Assembly (NCBI RefSeq): GCF_000427465.1
Contig: NZ_ATYB01000014.1
Span: forward strand, 3,041,058 to 3,105,057
Reading direction: 5' to 3'
From: Sinorhizobium arboris LMG 14919
Lineage (GTDB): Bacteria > Pseudomonadota > Alphaproteobacteria > Rhizobiales > Rhizobiaceae
DNA length: 64,000 nt
Shown: positions 56,112-64,000 of the stretch, piece by piece
Layout of the letters: every line of letters begins with the position of its first letter
Numbering within the stretch: the stretch's first letter is position 1
The notes under the pieces: generated by a model
What the model was told of the DNA's origin: nothing
Database searches by the model: none
Seen by the model: the letters and a program-made list of their open reading frames with translations, nothing else
Program-made: the position numbers and the translations under genes

Positions 56112-56996
56112 ATGTCGCGCCCCACCGAGACCGCCACGCCCATGGATGCGCTCCTTGCGATACTCGACCTGGAGAAGCTCGAAGAAAACCTCTTCCGGGG
56201 CTTGAGCCCGCAGGTCGGCTGGCAGAGGGTCTTCGGCGGCCAAGTGATCGGACAGGCGCTGGTCGCCGCCCAGCGCACGGTCGACGGAGGCCGCTACGTC
56301 CATTCCTTGCATGCCTATTTCATGCGGCCGGGCGATCCCTCCGTTCCGATCGTCTATCAGGTCGACCGTATCCGCGACGGCTCGAGCTTTGCGACGCGGC
56401 GCGTGGCGGCGATCCAGCATGGCAAGGCCATCTTCGCCATGTCGGCTTCCTTCCAGTACGACGAAGATGGATTCGAGCACCAGTTCGACATGCCGGCCGT
56501 GCCGATGCCGGAGACGCTGCCGGGCGAACAGGAACTCAAGGAGAAGTTTCTCGTCCACGCACCGGAGGCGATCCGCCGCTATTGGGAGCGGCCGCGGCCG
56601 ATCGAAATCCGGCCCGTCTCGCTCGAGCACTATTTCTCGCGCGCCAAGGCTTCCCCGAAACAGGACGTCTGGGTGAAAGCGGTCGGCGCGGTGCCGGACG
56701 AGCGCCATCTGCAGGCGGCCGTCCTCGCCTATCTCTCCGACATGACGCTCCTCGACACGTCGCTTTACGCGCACGGCACATCGGTCTTCGACCGCAGCCT
56801 CCAGGTCGCCAGTCTCGATCACGCCATGTGGTTCCACCGGCCCTCGAAAATGGACGATTGGCTGCTCTATACCCAGGACAGCCCCAGTGCGCACGGTGCC
56901 CGCGGAATGACCCGCGGCAGTCTTTTCGACCGCTCCGGCGTCCTGATCGCCTCCGTCGCACAGGAAGGATTGATCCGCAAAAAGGCAATTGATTAA
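56112..56996 (+). CDS. tesB: Acyl-CoA thioesterase II
   Basis: TesB (294 aa) hydrolyses medium and long acyl-CoA. It is a double hot-dog protein: LEKLEENLFRGLSPQVGWQRVFGGQVIGQALVAAQRTV, SLHAYFMRPGD, and in the second repeat YLSDMTLLDTSLYAHG (catalytic Asp region), SLDHAMWFHRP and SPSAHGARGMTRGSLFD. The ATG at 56112 has GGAGA upstream. A terminator follows. Confidence 0.95.
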   Translation: MSRPTETATPMDALLAILDLEKLEENLFRGLSPQVGWQRVFGGQVIGQALVAAQRTVDGGRYVHSLHAYFMRPGDPSVPIVYQVDRIRDGSSFATRRVAAIQHGKAIFAMSASFQYDEDGFEHQFDMPAVPMPETLPGEQELKEKFLVHAPEAIRRYWERPRPIEIRPVSLEHYFSRAKASPKQDVWVKAVGAVPDERHLQAAVLAYLSDMTLLDTSLYAHGTSVFDRSLQVASLDHAMWFHRPSKMDDWLLYTQDSPSAHGARGMTRGSLFDRSGVLIASVAQEGLIRKKAID

Positions 56997-57056
56997 ACTT
57001 TACTCATTTTTCGGATTTTGCACAAAAATTAATCCTTCTGATTGACGTTTTTTTAG

Positions 57057-57092
57057 CGCTCCGCGGCAACTCTTTCGCGGAGCGTGTTTTTT
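57057..57092 (+). terminator. Terminator after tesB
   Basis: CGCTCCGCG (57057-57065) pairs perfectly with CGCGGAGCG (57076-57084), followed by a T-rich tract TGTTTTTT. Confidence 0.8.
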
Positions 57093-57129
57093 CCATTACT
57101 TTTCAGTGGTTTGGTCCGCCTCGTCGAAT

Positions 57130-57146
57130 CTGGCACGCCCCTTGAA
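57130..57146 (+). promoter_or_regulatory. Sigma-54-type promoter for glnK-amtB
   Basis: CTGGCACGCCCCTTGAA matches TGGCAC-N5-TTGC(A/T) with TTGA instead of TTGC at the -12 element. It lies about 90 bp before the glnK ATG. NtrC/RpoN control of glnK-amtB is established in rhizobia; NtrC sites were not identified. Confidence 0.75.
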
Positions 57147-57234
57147 TGTGACTCTGCGGTTGCCCGGCGCATCAGGCGCTTGAAGCAGCAAGGAGAGACG
57201 GCCTCCGCCGGAGGCAGACAAGGATGGGAACTCG

Positions 57235-57573
57235 ATGAAAATTGTGATGGCCATTATCAAGCCGTTCAAGCTCGATGAGGTTCGCGAAGCCCTCACTGCC
57301 GTTGGCATCCAGGGTTTGACCGTGACCGAAGTGAAGGGCTACGGCCGCCAAAAGGGGCACACCGAGATTTACCGCGGCACCGAATATGCCGTGAGCTTTC
57401 TGCCCAAGCTGAAGGTCGAGATCGCGGTCCCGACGGAGATCGTCGACAGGGCCGTCGAAGCCATCGCTTCGGCCGCCAAGACCGGCCAGATCGGCGACGG
57501 CAAGATCTTCGTCTACTCGATTGACCATGCCGTGCGCATCCGCACCGGCGAGACCGACTCAGAAGCGTTGTAA
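57235..57573 (+). CDS. glnK: Nitrogen regulatory protein P-II (GlnK)
   Basis: GlnK (112 aa) binds ATP and 2-oxoglutarate and blocks AmtB under nitrogen sufficiency. The uridylylation site Tyr51 is in YRGTEYAVSFLPK (T-loop), with MKIVMAIIKPFKLDEVREAL and the C-terminal GQIGDGKIFVYSIDHAVRIRTGE. It is followed 27 bp later by amtB. Expression is likely induced through the sigma-54 promoter upstream. Confidence 0.97.
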   Translation: MKIVMAIIKPFKLDEVREALTAVGIQGLTVTEVKGYGRQKGHTEIYRGTEYAVSFLPKLKVEIAVPTEIVDRAVEAIASAAKTGQIGDGKIFVYSIDHAVRIRTGETDSEAL

Positions 57574-57600
57574 ACCACGCCGTTCAGGGAGCTATTTTCG

Positions 57601-58956
57601 ATGTCGTCTTTCACCCTTTCCACCTCTCTTCGACGCGTGAGCGCGACCGCTGCCGCCATGCTCGCGCCCGTCGTTGCATTTGCTCAGGAAGCGGCGCCCG
57701 CCGCAGCCGCAACGCCGGTGCCGGACAAGGCCGATACCACTTTCATGTTCCTTTCGACGCTTCTCGTCCTGTTCATGCTGATCCCGGGGCTGGCTCTTTT
57801 CTACGGCGGCCTCGTGCGCGCCAAGAACATGCTGTCGGTGCTGATGCAATGCACGGTCATCGGCGCCGCCATGATGATCGTCTGGGTCGTTTACGGCTAT
57901 TCCTTCGCCTTCGGCGGCTCGACGAGCGCCTATTTCGGGGGCTTCGCCAAGCTCTTCCTCGCGGGTGTGACGGTCGATAGCACTGCGGCGACCTTCACCG
58001 ATGGCGTCGTCATTCCGGAATATCTCTTCATGCTGTTCCAGATGACCTTCGCGGCGATCACGCCGGCACTCATCGTCGGCGCCTTTGCCGAGCGCATCAA
58101 ATTCTCGGCCGCGATCCTCTTCGCCATCCTCTGGGCCACATTCGTCTATTTTCCGATCGCGCACATGGTCTGGGACGCCAACGGCCTGCTCTTCGGCATG
58201 GGCGCCCTCGACTTCGCCGGCGGCACCGTGGTCCACATCAATGCCGGTATCGCGGGTCTCGTCGGTGCATTCATGGTGGGTAAGCGCACCGGTTACGGTC
58301 GGGACATGATGGCCCCGCACTCCATGACCCTGACGCTCGTCGGCGCTGCCATGCTGTGGTTCGGCTGGTTCGGCTTCAACGCCGGCTCCAATCTCGAAGC
58401 TTCGGGCGGCGCGGTTCTCGCCACCGTCAACACCTTCCTCGCAACGGCTGCCGCAATCCTTTCGTGGTCGCTCGTCGAGACTCTCACGCGTGGCAAGGCT
58501 TCGATGCTCGGCGCCGCCTCGGGCATGATCGCCGGCCTCGTCGCCGTTACACCGGCCGCCGGTATCGCCGGTCCGATGGGCGCAATCATCATGGGCCTCA
58601 TCGTCTCGCCGCTCTGCTACTTCTTCGTCTCGGTGATCAAGAACAAATTCCACTATGACGACACGGCGGACGTCTTCGGGGTGCACGGCGTCGGCGGTTT
58701 CTTCGGCGCGATAGCGACGGGCGTCTTCGCCTCCGCCTCGCTCGGCGGCATCGGCTATGCAGACGGCGTGACCATGGGCAGTCAGGTCATGACCCAGCTC
58801 ACGGCCGTCGCAATCACGATCGTCTGGTGCGGCATCGTCTCCGCCATCCTTTACAAGGTGGTCGATGCACTTGTCGGCCTTCGCGTCTCGACGGAAGCGG
58901 AGCGGGAAGGCCTCGACCTCTCCTCGCATGGCGAAGCCGCCTATCACGCGAGCTGA
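57601..58956 (+). CDS. amtB: Ammonium transporter
   Basis: AmtB (451 aa) has a cleavable signal peptide (about residues 1-29, ending VVAFAQEA) and 11 predicted membrane helices. The pore histidines are in GTVVHINAGIAGL and DVFGVHGVGGFFG, and GLVRAKNMLSVLMQC is the conserved first loop. It imports ammonium and is gated by GlnK, encoded directly upstream. Confidence 0.97.
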   Translation: MSSFTLSTSLRRVSATAAAMLAPVVAFAQEAAPAAAATPVPDKADTTFMFLSTLLVLFMLIPGLALFYGGLVRAKNMLSVLMQCTVIGAAMMIVWVVYGYSFAFGGSTSAYFGGFAKLFLAGVTVDSTAATFTDGVVIPEYLFMLFQMTFAAITPALIVGAFAERIKFSAAILFAILWATFVYFPIAHMVWDANGLLFGMGALDFAGGTVVHINAGIAGLVGAFMVGKRTGYGRDMMAPHSMTLTLVGAAMLWFGWFGFNAGSNLEASGGAVLATVNTFLATAAAILSWSLVETLTRGKASMLGAASGMIAGLVAVTPAAGIAGPMGAIIMGLIVSPLCYFFVSVIKNKFHYDDTADVFGVHGVGGFFGAIATGVFASASLGGIGYADGVTMGSQVMTQLTAVAITIVWCGIVSAILYKVVDALVGLRVSTEAEREGLDLSSHGEAAYHAS

Positions 58957-59285
58957 GCAGCATCGGCAAACGATGCCGCCAACAGTCCCGTCGCGGCCCG
59001 CGCTTTGCGGGCCGCCCTTGGCCCGGATCGCCAGATCCGGGCCTTTTTTATTCGGCAGGGTGTTCCCCACGTCAATTTTGCCGCTACACGCGCATGGTTA
59101 ATGTCGCATTAACCCTACTCCGTTTAGGTTGATTCCAAAGGCACGCAATGTGCCCGGAGCATCCTCATTTTCGCCCGGATCCAGGGGGAGAGGCTGCTCC
59201 CGCACTGAAAGGGCTGGAATATCCATGGGCGGTCACTTCCCGGCCGCACTCGTTCCGGCGGATCGAAACGGGCAAAGCAGGCAAC
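58957..59285. other. 329-bp intergenic region between amtB and ftsK
   Basis: It contains the amtB terminator and then about 235 bp upstream of ftsK. The ftsK reading frame is open from 59148, but family homology begins at 59286, so this part is treated as leader/promoter. No other gene is seen. Confidence 0.5.
59020..59049 (+). terminator. Terminator after amtB
   Basis: GGCCCGGATC (59020-59029) pairs perfectly with GATCCGGGCC (59034-59043) across a 4-nt loop and runs into six T residues. A second GC hairpin (GCGGCCCGC/GCGGGCCGC) lies just before it. Confidence 0.9.
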
Positions 59286-61937
59286 ATGAGCAGAAGCAAT
59301 CCCGCAACGCTTGACAGCCGTTCCAACCGGTTCGTGCTGACCCACTTCGTCTGGCGGCAGATCGCCTCGCTGGCGGGGTTCGTTCTCGTCGGCGCGCTTG
59401 CACTCGCCATTGCAGCCCTTTCGACCTGGAATGTTTCGGATCCGAGCTTTTCCTATGCGACCTCGAACGAGCCGACCAACCTGCTCGGCTACGGCGGCGC
59501 CGTCTTCGCGGACATCTTCATGCAATTCTTCGGCCTTGCGAGCGTCGTGGCGCTGCTGCCGGCTGTCGCCTGGGCTCTCGTTCTGATCCGCGGCACGCGT
59601 TTCGACAAGGTCCCGAAGCGGCTCGGCCTGTGGTTTGCCGGCTCGGTGCTGGCGAGCGCGGCCTTGAGTTGCGTACCGGCACCGATCACCTGGCCCCTGC
59701 CGAACGGCCTTGGAGGCGTCTTCGGCGATATGATCCTGCGTTTTCCCGCACTCTTCACCGGAACCTTCCCGACCGGCACCTTCGCGACCGTGCTCGCCTG
59801 CCTCTTCACCGCACCCGCCGTCTGGTGTCTCGTCTATAGCGCCGGGCTTATCGGCGTCGGCGAGGAGGAGGAAGCTGAACCGGCTCTGGAGCCTGCTCCC
59901 AGCAAGGCGCGCACCATACGCGATGAGCTCGAAGAGGAAGATGAAGAAGGTCCCCTTACCTTGCTGATGGGTTCGCTCGCCCACATGCGCTACACGGCGC
60001 AGGCCCGGCTTCGCCGCGCCTTGGGCATGGGAGCCAAACCGGCAAAGCGTCAGTATGACGAACCCTACGACTTCAACAACGACGAATTCGGCACGCTGAA
60101 CGAGCCGGTCCGACCGAAGGCGCAGGCCGGTGCCGGGCGTATCGAGCCCTCGCTCGATCGCGCCGAGCGCCGCATCGTCACGCCGCCGCCGATCGTGGGC
60201 GACGAAGACGATCCGCCCTTCGATATCGACGAGCGGCGGCCCGCCGGCATCCTGCCGGACGACGACGACATAGCCGCCGACTGGGCCCCGAGGCCTGCAC
60301 CGCCGAAGCCGGTTTTGACAGGGGCAGGTTCGCGCGTGGCTCCACCGCCGGCGCGACCGAAAAGCGGGCAGCGCATCGAGCGCGAGGCGCAGCGCTCATT
60401 CGTTGATGAAGGCGGCGATTTCACGCTTCCGCCGATCCATTTCCTCGCCGAGCCGAAGAATGTCGTGCGCGACGCCTCGCTTTCGGCCGATGCGCTCGAG
60501 CAGAACGCCCGCATGCTCGAAGGCGTTCTCGAGGACTTCGGCGTAAAGGGCGAGATCATCCATGTCCGCCCCGGCCCCGTGGTCACCCTTTATGAGCTGG
60601 AACCGGCGCCCGGGATCAAATCCTCGCGCGTCATCGGTCTGGCCGACGACATCGCCCGCTCGATGAGCGCGATCGCCGCACGCGTCGCGGTCGTGCCCGG
60701 CCGCAACGCGATCGGCATCGAGCTGCCGAACCAGCGGCGCGAGATGGTCTATCTGCGCGAGCTGATCGGCTCCCGCGACTTCGAGACAACCAAGACGAAG
60801 CTCGCCATGGCGCTCGGCAAGACGATCGGCGGCGAATCTGTGGTCGCCGATCTCGCCAAGATGCCGCATCTGCTCGTCGCCGGCACCACCGGCTCGGGCA
60901 AGTCGGTGGCGATCAACACCATGATCCTGTCGCTGCTCTATCGCCTGAGGCCCGATCAGTGCCGCCTGATCATGATCGACCCGAAGATGCTCGAGCTCTC
61001 CGTCTATGACGGCATTCCGCATCTTCTGTCGCCGGTCGTGACCGATCCGAAGAAGGCGGTCGTGGCGCTGAAATGGACAGTGCGCGAGATGGAAGAGCGC
61101 TACAAGAAAATGTCGAAGATCGGCGTGCGCAACATCGACGGCTTCAACAGCCGCGTCGAGCAGGCGCTGGCCAAGGGCGAGGCGATCACCCGCACGGTTC
61201 AGACCGGCTTCGACCGCCAGACCGGCGAGGCCATCTACGAGACGGAGGAATTCGACCTCTCTCCGATGCCCTATATCGTCGTCATCATCGACGAGATGGC
61301 CGACCTGATGATGGTCGCCGGCAAGGATATCGAAGGCGCCGTGCAGCGGCTTGCGCAGATGGCGCGCGCCGCCGGCATCCACGTCATCATGGCAACGCAG
61401 CGCCCCTCCGTCGACGTCATCACCGGCACGATCAAGGCGAACTTTCCGACCCGCATCTCCTTCCAGGTGACCTCCAAGATCGACAGCCGCACCATCCTCG
61501 GCGAGCAGGGAGCCGAACAGCTCTTGGGCATGGGCGACATGCTCTACATGGCCGGCGGCGGCCGCATACAGCGCGTGCACGGCCCCTTTGTCTCGGACAC
61601 CGAGGTCGAGGAGGTCGTCGCCTATCTGAAGACGCAAGGGGTGCCGCAATATCTCGACGCGATCACAGAGGACGACGAGGAGGAGAACGATGGCGCAGGA
61701 CCGGCCGGCACTTCCAGCCTCGCCGATTCCGAGGACCCCTACGATCAGGCAGTGGCGATCGTGCTGCGCGACGGCAAAGCTTCGACCTCCTATGTGCAGC
61801 GTCGCCTCGGTATCGGCTATAATAGAGCAGCCTCGCTGATCGAACGGATGGAACAGGAAGGCATCATCAGCCCCGCGAACCACGCCGGCAAACGCGAGAT
61901 ACTGGTGCCGACCGAGGCGGAGATCACCGACCGGTAA
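59286..61937 (+). CDS. ftsK: DNA translocase FtsK
   Basis: FtsK (883 aa) moves chromosome termini through the division septum. The N-terminus has four membrane helices (about 20-190), then an acidic Pro-rich linker (about 200-390). The RecA-like motor has Walker A GTTGSGKS at about 534 and Walker B YIVVIIDEMADLMM. The gamma winged helix that reads KOPS sites (SYVQRRLGIGYNRAASLIERME) is at the C-terminus. The ATG at 59286 is chosen for homology; an upstream start would add 46 unlike residues. Confidence 0.95.
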   Translation: MSRSNPATLDSRSNRFVLTHFVWRQIASLAGFVLVGALALAIAALSTWNVSDPSFSYATSNEPTNLLGYGGAVFADIFMQFFGLASVVALLPAVAWALVLIRGTRFDKVPKRLGLWFAGSVLASAALSCVPAPITWPLPNGLGGVFGDMILRFPALFTGTFPTGTFATVLACLFTAPAVWCLVYSAGLIGVGEEEEAEPALEPAPSKARTIRDELEEEDEEGPLTLLMGSLAHMRYTAQARLRRALGMGAKPAKRQYDEPYDFNNDEFGTLNEPVRPKAQAGAGRIEPSLDRAERRIVTPPPIVGDEDDPPFDIDERRPAGILPDDDDIAADWAPRPAPPKPVLTGAGSRVAPPPARPKSGQRIEREAQRSFVDEGGDFTLPPIHFLAEPKNVVRDASLSADALEQNARMLEGVLEDFGVKGEIIHVRPGPVVTLYELEPAPGIKSSRVIGLADDIARSMSAIAARVAVVPGRNAIGIELPNQRREMVYLRELIGSRDFETTKTKLAMALGKTIGGESVVADLAKMPHLLVAGTTGSGKSVAINTMILSLLYRLRPDQCRLIMIDPKMLELSVYDGIPHLLSPVVTDPKKAVVALKWTVREMEERYKKMSKIGVRNIDGFNSRVEQALAKGEAITRTVQTGFDRQTGEAIYETEEFDLSPMPYIVVIIDEMADLMMVAGKDIEGAVQRLAQMARAAGIHVIMATQRPSVDVITGTIKANFPTRISFQVTSKIDSRTILGEQGAEQLLGMGDMLYMAGGGRIQRVHGPFVSDTEVEEVVAYLKTQGVPQYLDAITEDDEEENDGAGPAGTSSLADSEDPYDQAVAIVLRDGKASTSYVQRRLGIGYNRAASLIERMEQEGIISPANHAGKREILVPTEAEITDR

Positions 61938-61984
61938 GACGGCGTCCTGCTCTCGGCGCACGGGCATGCAGCAGGCGGTAACGG

Positions 61985-62053
61985 TCATTTGAAGGCGGCG
62001 TGTTTTCGGGGTCTAGCGACGCCTTGAAGGCGCCCCACTTGCCCTTCAAATGA
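61985..62053. repeat. Inverted repeat between ftsK and lolA
   Basis: TCATTTGAAGG (61985-61995) and CCTTCAAATGA (62043-62053) are an 11-bp perfect inverted repeat with a 47-bp spacer; TTGAAGGCG recurs within the spacer. Role unknown (possible terminator or protein-binding site). Confidence 0.5.
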
Positions 62054-62075
62054 TCCCGAAATGAAGGAGACTGCG

Positions 62076-62735
62076 ATGATGGAGACCAAAACCGGCGGCC
62101 GTAACGGGGCAATCTCGCGGCGCGTCTTCGTCGGCGGCCTGGCGGCTCTCGCCGGCTTCTCGACGACGTTCGCCACAAGGGAAGCGTCGGCTCAGGCGTC
62201 CGCCGTTGCCCAGAGGATTGCCGATCATTTCTCGTCCGTGAAGACGATGGCCGGCGAGTTCGTCCAGTTCGGGCCGCGCGGCGAACAGACGGGCGGCAAG
62301 TTCTATATCCGCCGGCCGGGACGCATCCGCTTCAACTACGAAGCGCCCTCGCCCATGCGGGTCATCGCCGACGGCAGGTCCGTGGTCATAGGCAATATGA
62401 AGCTCAAGACCTGGGACATCTATCCGCTCTCGAAGACGCCGCTCAATCTGCTGCTCAGCGAAAGAATCGATTTGAGCAGCAGGATGGTACGCGACGTGCG
62501 GGTGGAAGCCGACCTCATCACCATCGTACTCGGCGACCGCTCCATCTTCGGCGATTCGACCATCACCATGATGTTCGATCCGAAGACCTACGATCTGCGG
62601 CAATGGACGATCACCGACGCCCAGAAGAAGGACACGTCGGTCATGATCTTCAACGTCCGCACCGGCATCGCGCTGGACGACAGGGTCTTCCGCATCCCCT
62701 ACGACGAAGTCCGCAACAAACGGCGCGGCGGCTGA
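62076..62735 (+). CDS. lolA: Outer-membrane lipoprotein carrier LolA family protein
   Basis: A 219-aa LolA-fold protein that would carry lipoproteins across the periplasm. The core shows VAQRIADHFSSVKTMAGEFVQFGPRGEQTGGKFYIRRPGRIRFNYEAPSP. The signal has a twin-arginine look (ISRRVFVGGLAALAGF), unusual for LolA. The ATG at 62076 has AAGGAG 6 nt upstream; an ATG at 62061 is less likely. It lies between ftsK and xthA. The Tat assignment is from sequence only. Confidence 0.85.
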   Translation: MMETKTGGRNGAISRRVFVGGLAALAGFSTTFATREASAQASAVAQRIADHFSSVKTMAGEFVQFGPRGEQTGGKFYIRRPGRIRFNYEAPSPMRVIADGRSVVIGNMKLKTWDIYPLSKTPLNLLLSERIDLSSRMVRDVRVEADLITIVLGDRSIFGDSTITMMFDPKTYDLRQWTITDAQKKDTSVMIFNVRTGIALDDRVFRIPYDEVRNKRRGG

Positions 62736-62757
62736 CCTTGCAGCCGACATCAGAGAA

Positions 62758-62781
62758 ACGGCCGCCTCCGGGCGGCTTTTT
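62758..62781 (+). terminator. Terminator after lolA
   Basis: GCCGCC (62761-62766) pairs with GGCGGC (62771-62776) across a TCCG loop and is followed by TTTTT. Confidence 0.75.
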
Positions 62782-62869
62782 CATGCTTGTCGATCGGAGC
62801 CGAACCTGTTTAAACGCTCCCGTTGCCGGACGCGTGATCCTTGCCGGCAATTTCCCGGGAGAACGAGGA

Positions 62870-63676
62870 ATGCCTCTTTCCATTGCCACATGGAACATCA
62901 ACTCCGTTCGCCTGCGCATGCCGCTGGTCGAACATTTCCTCAAGACATGGCAGCCGGACATCCTCTGCCTGCAGGAAATCAAGTGTCCGAACGACCAGTT
63001 CCCCTCCGCGCCGCTGAGGAAGCTCGGCTACGAATATATCGAGATGCACGGGCAGAAGGGCTACCACGGCGTCGCCACCATTTCGCGCCTGCCGCTCCAT
63101 GAGCTGACGGACCGCCGCGACTATTGCGGCGTCGGCGATGCTCGCCATCTCTCCGTCGTCTTTTCGGTCGGCGGAAAGACGATCCGCCTCCACAATTTCT
63201 ATGTACCGGCCGGCGGCGACGAGCCGGACCGCGTGATCAATCCGAAGTTCGGGCACAAGCTCGACTTCGTCGACGAAATGAAGCTTCTGCATGCGGAAGC
63301 CGAGGCCGGGATATCGTCGATCCTCGTCGGCGATCTCAACATAGCGCCGCTCGAGCACGACGTCTGGTCGCACAAGCAGCTCCTGAAGATCGTCAGCCAT
63401 ACGCCGATCGAGACCGAGGGTCTGGTCTCGGTGATGACCGGCGGCGCCTGGGTCGACCTGATGCGCCACCATGCGCCGCCGCCGGAAAAGCTCTTCACCT
63501 GGTGGAGCTACCGGGCGAAGGACTGGGCCGCCGCCGACCGCGGACGCCGCCTCGACCACATCTGGTCGTCCGCCGACCTCGCAAGCCAGCTCGTCCGCGT
63601 CGAGATCCTCAAGGAAGCGCGCGGATGGGAGCGGCCGTCCGATCATGTGCCGGTGATCGCGCATTTCGAGCTTTGA
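62870..63676 (+). CDS. xthA: Exodeoxyribonuclease III
   Basis: XthA (268 aa) is an AP endonuclease and 3'-5' exonuclease of base-excision repair. Active-site blocks are LCLQEIKCPNDQFP (metal Glu), LVGDLNIAPLEHDVW (Asp/Asn) and the terminal PSDHVPVIAHFEL (catalytic Asp-His). It begins MPLSIATWNINSVRLR with GAACGAGGA upstream. A RIME-like remnant follows. Confidence 0.95.
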   Translation: MPLSIATWNINSVRLRMPLVEHFLKTWQPDILCLQEIKCPNDQFPSAPLRKLGYEYIEMHGQKGYHGVATISRLPLHELTDRRDYCGVGDARHLSVVFSVGGKTIRLHNFYVPAGGDEPDRVINPKFGHKLDFVDEMKLLHAEAEAGISSILVGDLNIAPLEHDVWSHKQLLKIVSHTPIETEGLVSVMTGGAWVDLMRHHAPPPEKLFTWWSYRAKDWAAADRGRRLDHIWSSADLASQLVRVEILKEARGWERPSDHVPVIAHFEL

Positions 63677-63689
63677 TTGCTCTGGACGC

Positions 63690-63745
63690 CCTCACCCTAT
63701 CACATTGGCCCCGCTTGCGGGGACGAGGTGCCGGCAGCTGGGGTC
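63690..63745. repeat. RIME-like remnant after xthA
   Basis: CCTCACCCTATCACATTGGCCCCGCTTGCGGGGACGAGGTGCCGGCAGC keeps a short CCCCGC/GCGGGG hairpin and flanks like those of the element at 15717, but only about half of it. It lies between convergent xthA and the cyclic-nucleotide-binding-type gene. Confidence 0.45.
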
Positions 63746-63766
63746 GGAGCAATGCTCGCCATTACA

Positions 63767-64000
63767 TCAGCCAAACCGCCCGGCGAGCGCCTCCACCCGC
63801 CGGATCATCGCTTGAATATTTGCCCGAATGCGGGCTTCCACCATGGCGGTCACCTCGGGATATTCCTCAAGCATCCGGCGGAAGAGCGGCCGGTTGATGC
63901 GAATTACCTCGCTGTCCTCCTGCGCCGCGGCGGTGAACTTGCGCTCGACCATCGAGATGAGCGCAAGCTCGGACAGGAGCGCGCCACGACCGACGGTCAT
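63767..64000 (-). CDS. C-terminal part of a cyclic nucleotide-binding-type protein (5' end outside window)
   Basis: At least 77 codons run in from the right edge. GRGALLSELALISMVERKFTAAAQEDSEVIRINRPLF matches the end of a CRP-type cyclic nucleotide-binding beta-roll (GELALI, then R-TAxA), and a helical tail without a DNA-binding HTH follows (MLEEYPEVTAMVEARIRANIQAMI). It is thus a stand-alone sensor-type protein rather than a CRP/FNR regulator, if the missing N-terminus has no other domain. Confidence 0.7.
   Translation of the reverse strand: MTVGRGALLSELALISMVERKFTAAAQEDSEVIRINRPLFRRMLEEYPEVTAMVEARIRANIQAMIRRVEALAGRFG

Noticed and set aside
57592..59070. Long open frame (492 codons) antisense to amtB
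   Set aside because: AmtB is unambiguous on the plus strand; the frame is an Arg/Asp/His-rich shadow.
60396..61988. Long open frame (530 codons) antisense to ftsK
   Set aside because: Antisense to the FtsK motor domain; no recognisable protein.

Overview
The window is a high-GC alphaproteobacterial chromosome segment, most likely from Ensifer/Sinorhizobium. The gene order rplU-rpmA-GNAT-GNAT-obgE-proB-proA-nadD-rsfS-rlmH-ctpA, then bfd-bfr, imuA-imuB-dnaE2, leuD, metA behind a SAM-II riboswitch, glnK-amtB, ftsK and xthA is, from memory, that of the S. meliloti chromosome. Rhizobial-type palindromic intergenic repeats, Irr-type and GTTC-N7-GTTC LexA-type operators, and frequent ATGA/GTGA start-stop overlaps agree with this. 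The species call is an inference; no database search was possible.

Layout. 1-2890: small accessory block (two hypotheticals, a DUF429 protein, a ParD antitoxin with an internally deleted ParE toxin) ending at tRNA-Ser(CGA). 3281-15877: housekeeping run for ribosomal proteins L21/L27, two acetyltransferases, the Obg GTPase, proline synthesis (proB, proA), NAD synthesis, ribosome silencing and 23S rRNA methylation, an EnvC-like murein hydrolase activator, the CtpA protease, a divergent polysaccharide deacetylase and RppH. 15913-22734: iron storage (bfd-bfr) behind Irr-type boxes, then the LexA-type ImuA-ImuB-DnaE2 mutagenic translesion operon. 22867-29094: a metallopeptidase, a VapBC toxin-antitoxin pair, a CitE-like lyase, leuD, a RidA protein, the SAM-II-controlled metA and an aldose epimerase.

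29213-42938 is a large carbohydrate locus: two divergent, tightly coupled operons and an RpiR regulator. The left arm encodes a ribose-type ABC importer, an FGGY kinase, a HAD phosphatase, two SDRs and a glycerol-dehydrogenase-like enzyme. The right arm encodes a cupin phosphoglucose isomerase, a KDPG-type aldolase, a shikimate-dehydrogenase-like protein, a D-2-hydroxyacid dehydrogenase and an MBL hydrolase. The substrate cannot be read from the sequence, and this is the best candidate here for an undescribed pathway. 43113-44102 is a COG0523/CobW GTPase behind a perfect inverted repeat resembling paired Zur operators.

44106-51292 is an accessory tract under decay: two SDRs, a LysR N-terminus fused in frame to the C-terminal part of an FGGY kinase, an MFS gene with two frameshifts, an NTF2-like gene with an in-frame stop and a frameshifted DUF523 gene. 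Intact MarR, HEAT-repeat, DUF6616 and HxlR genes lie among them. It ends close to tRNA-Gly(GCC). 52049-64000 returns to core genes: a YbaK deacylase, a thioredoxin-TPR protein, a Lon-N domain protein, a Trm112-like protein, a UbiH-type hydroxylase, TesB, glnK-amtB with a sigma-54-type promoter, FtsK, LolA with a Tat-like signal, exonuclease III and the tail of a cyclic-nucleotide-binding-type protein.
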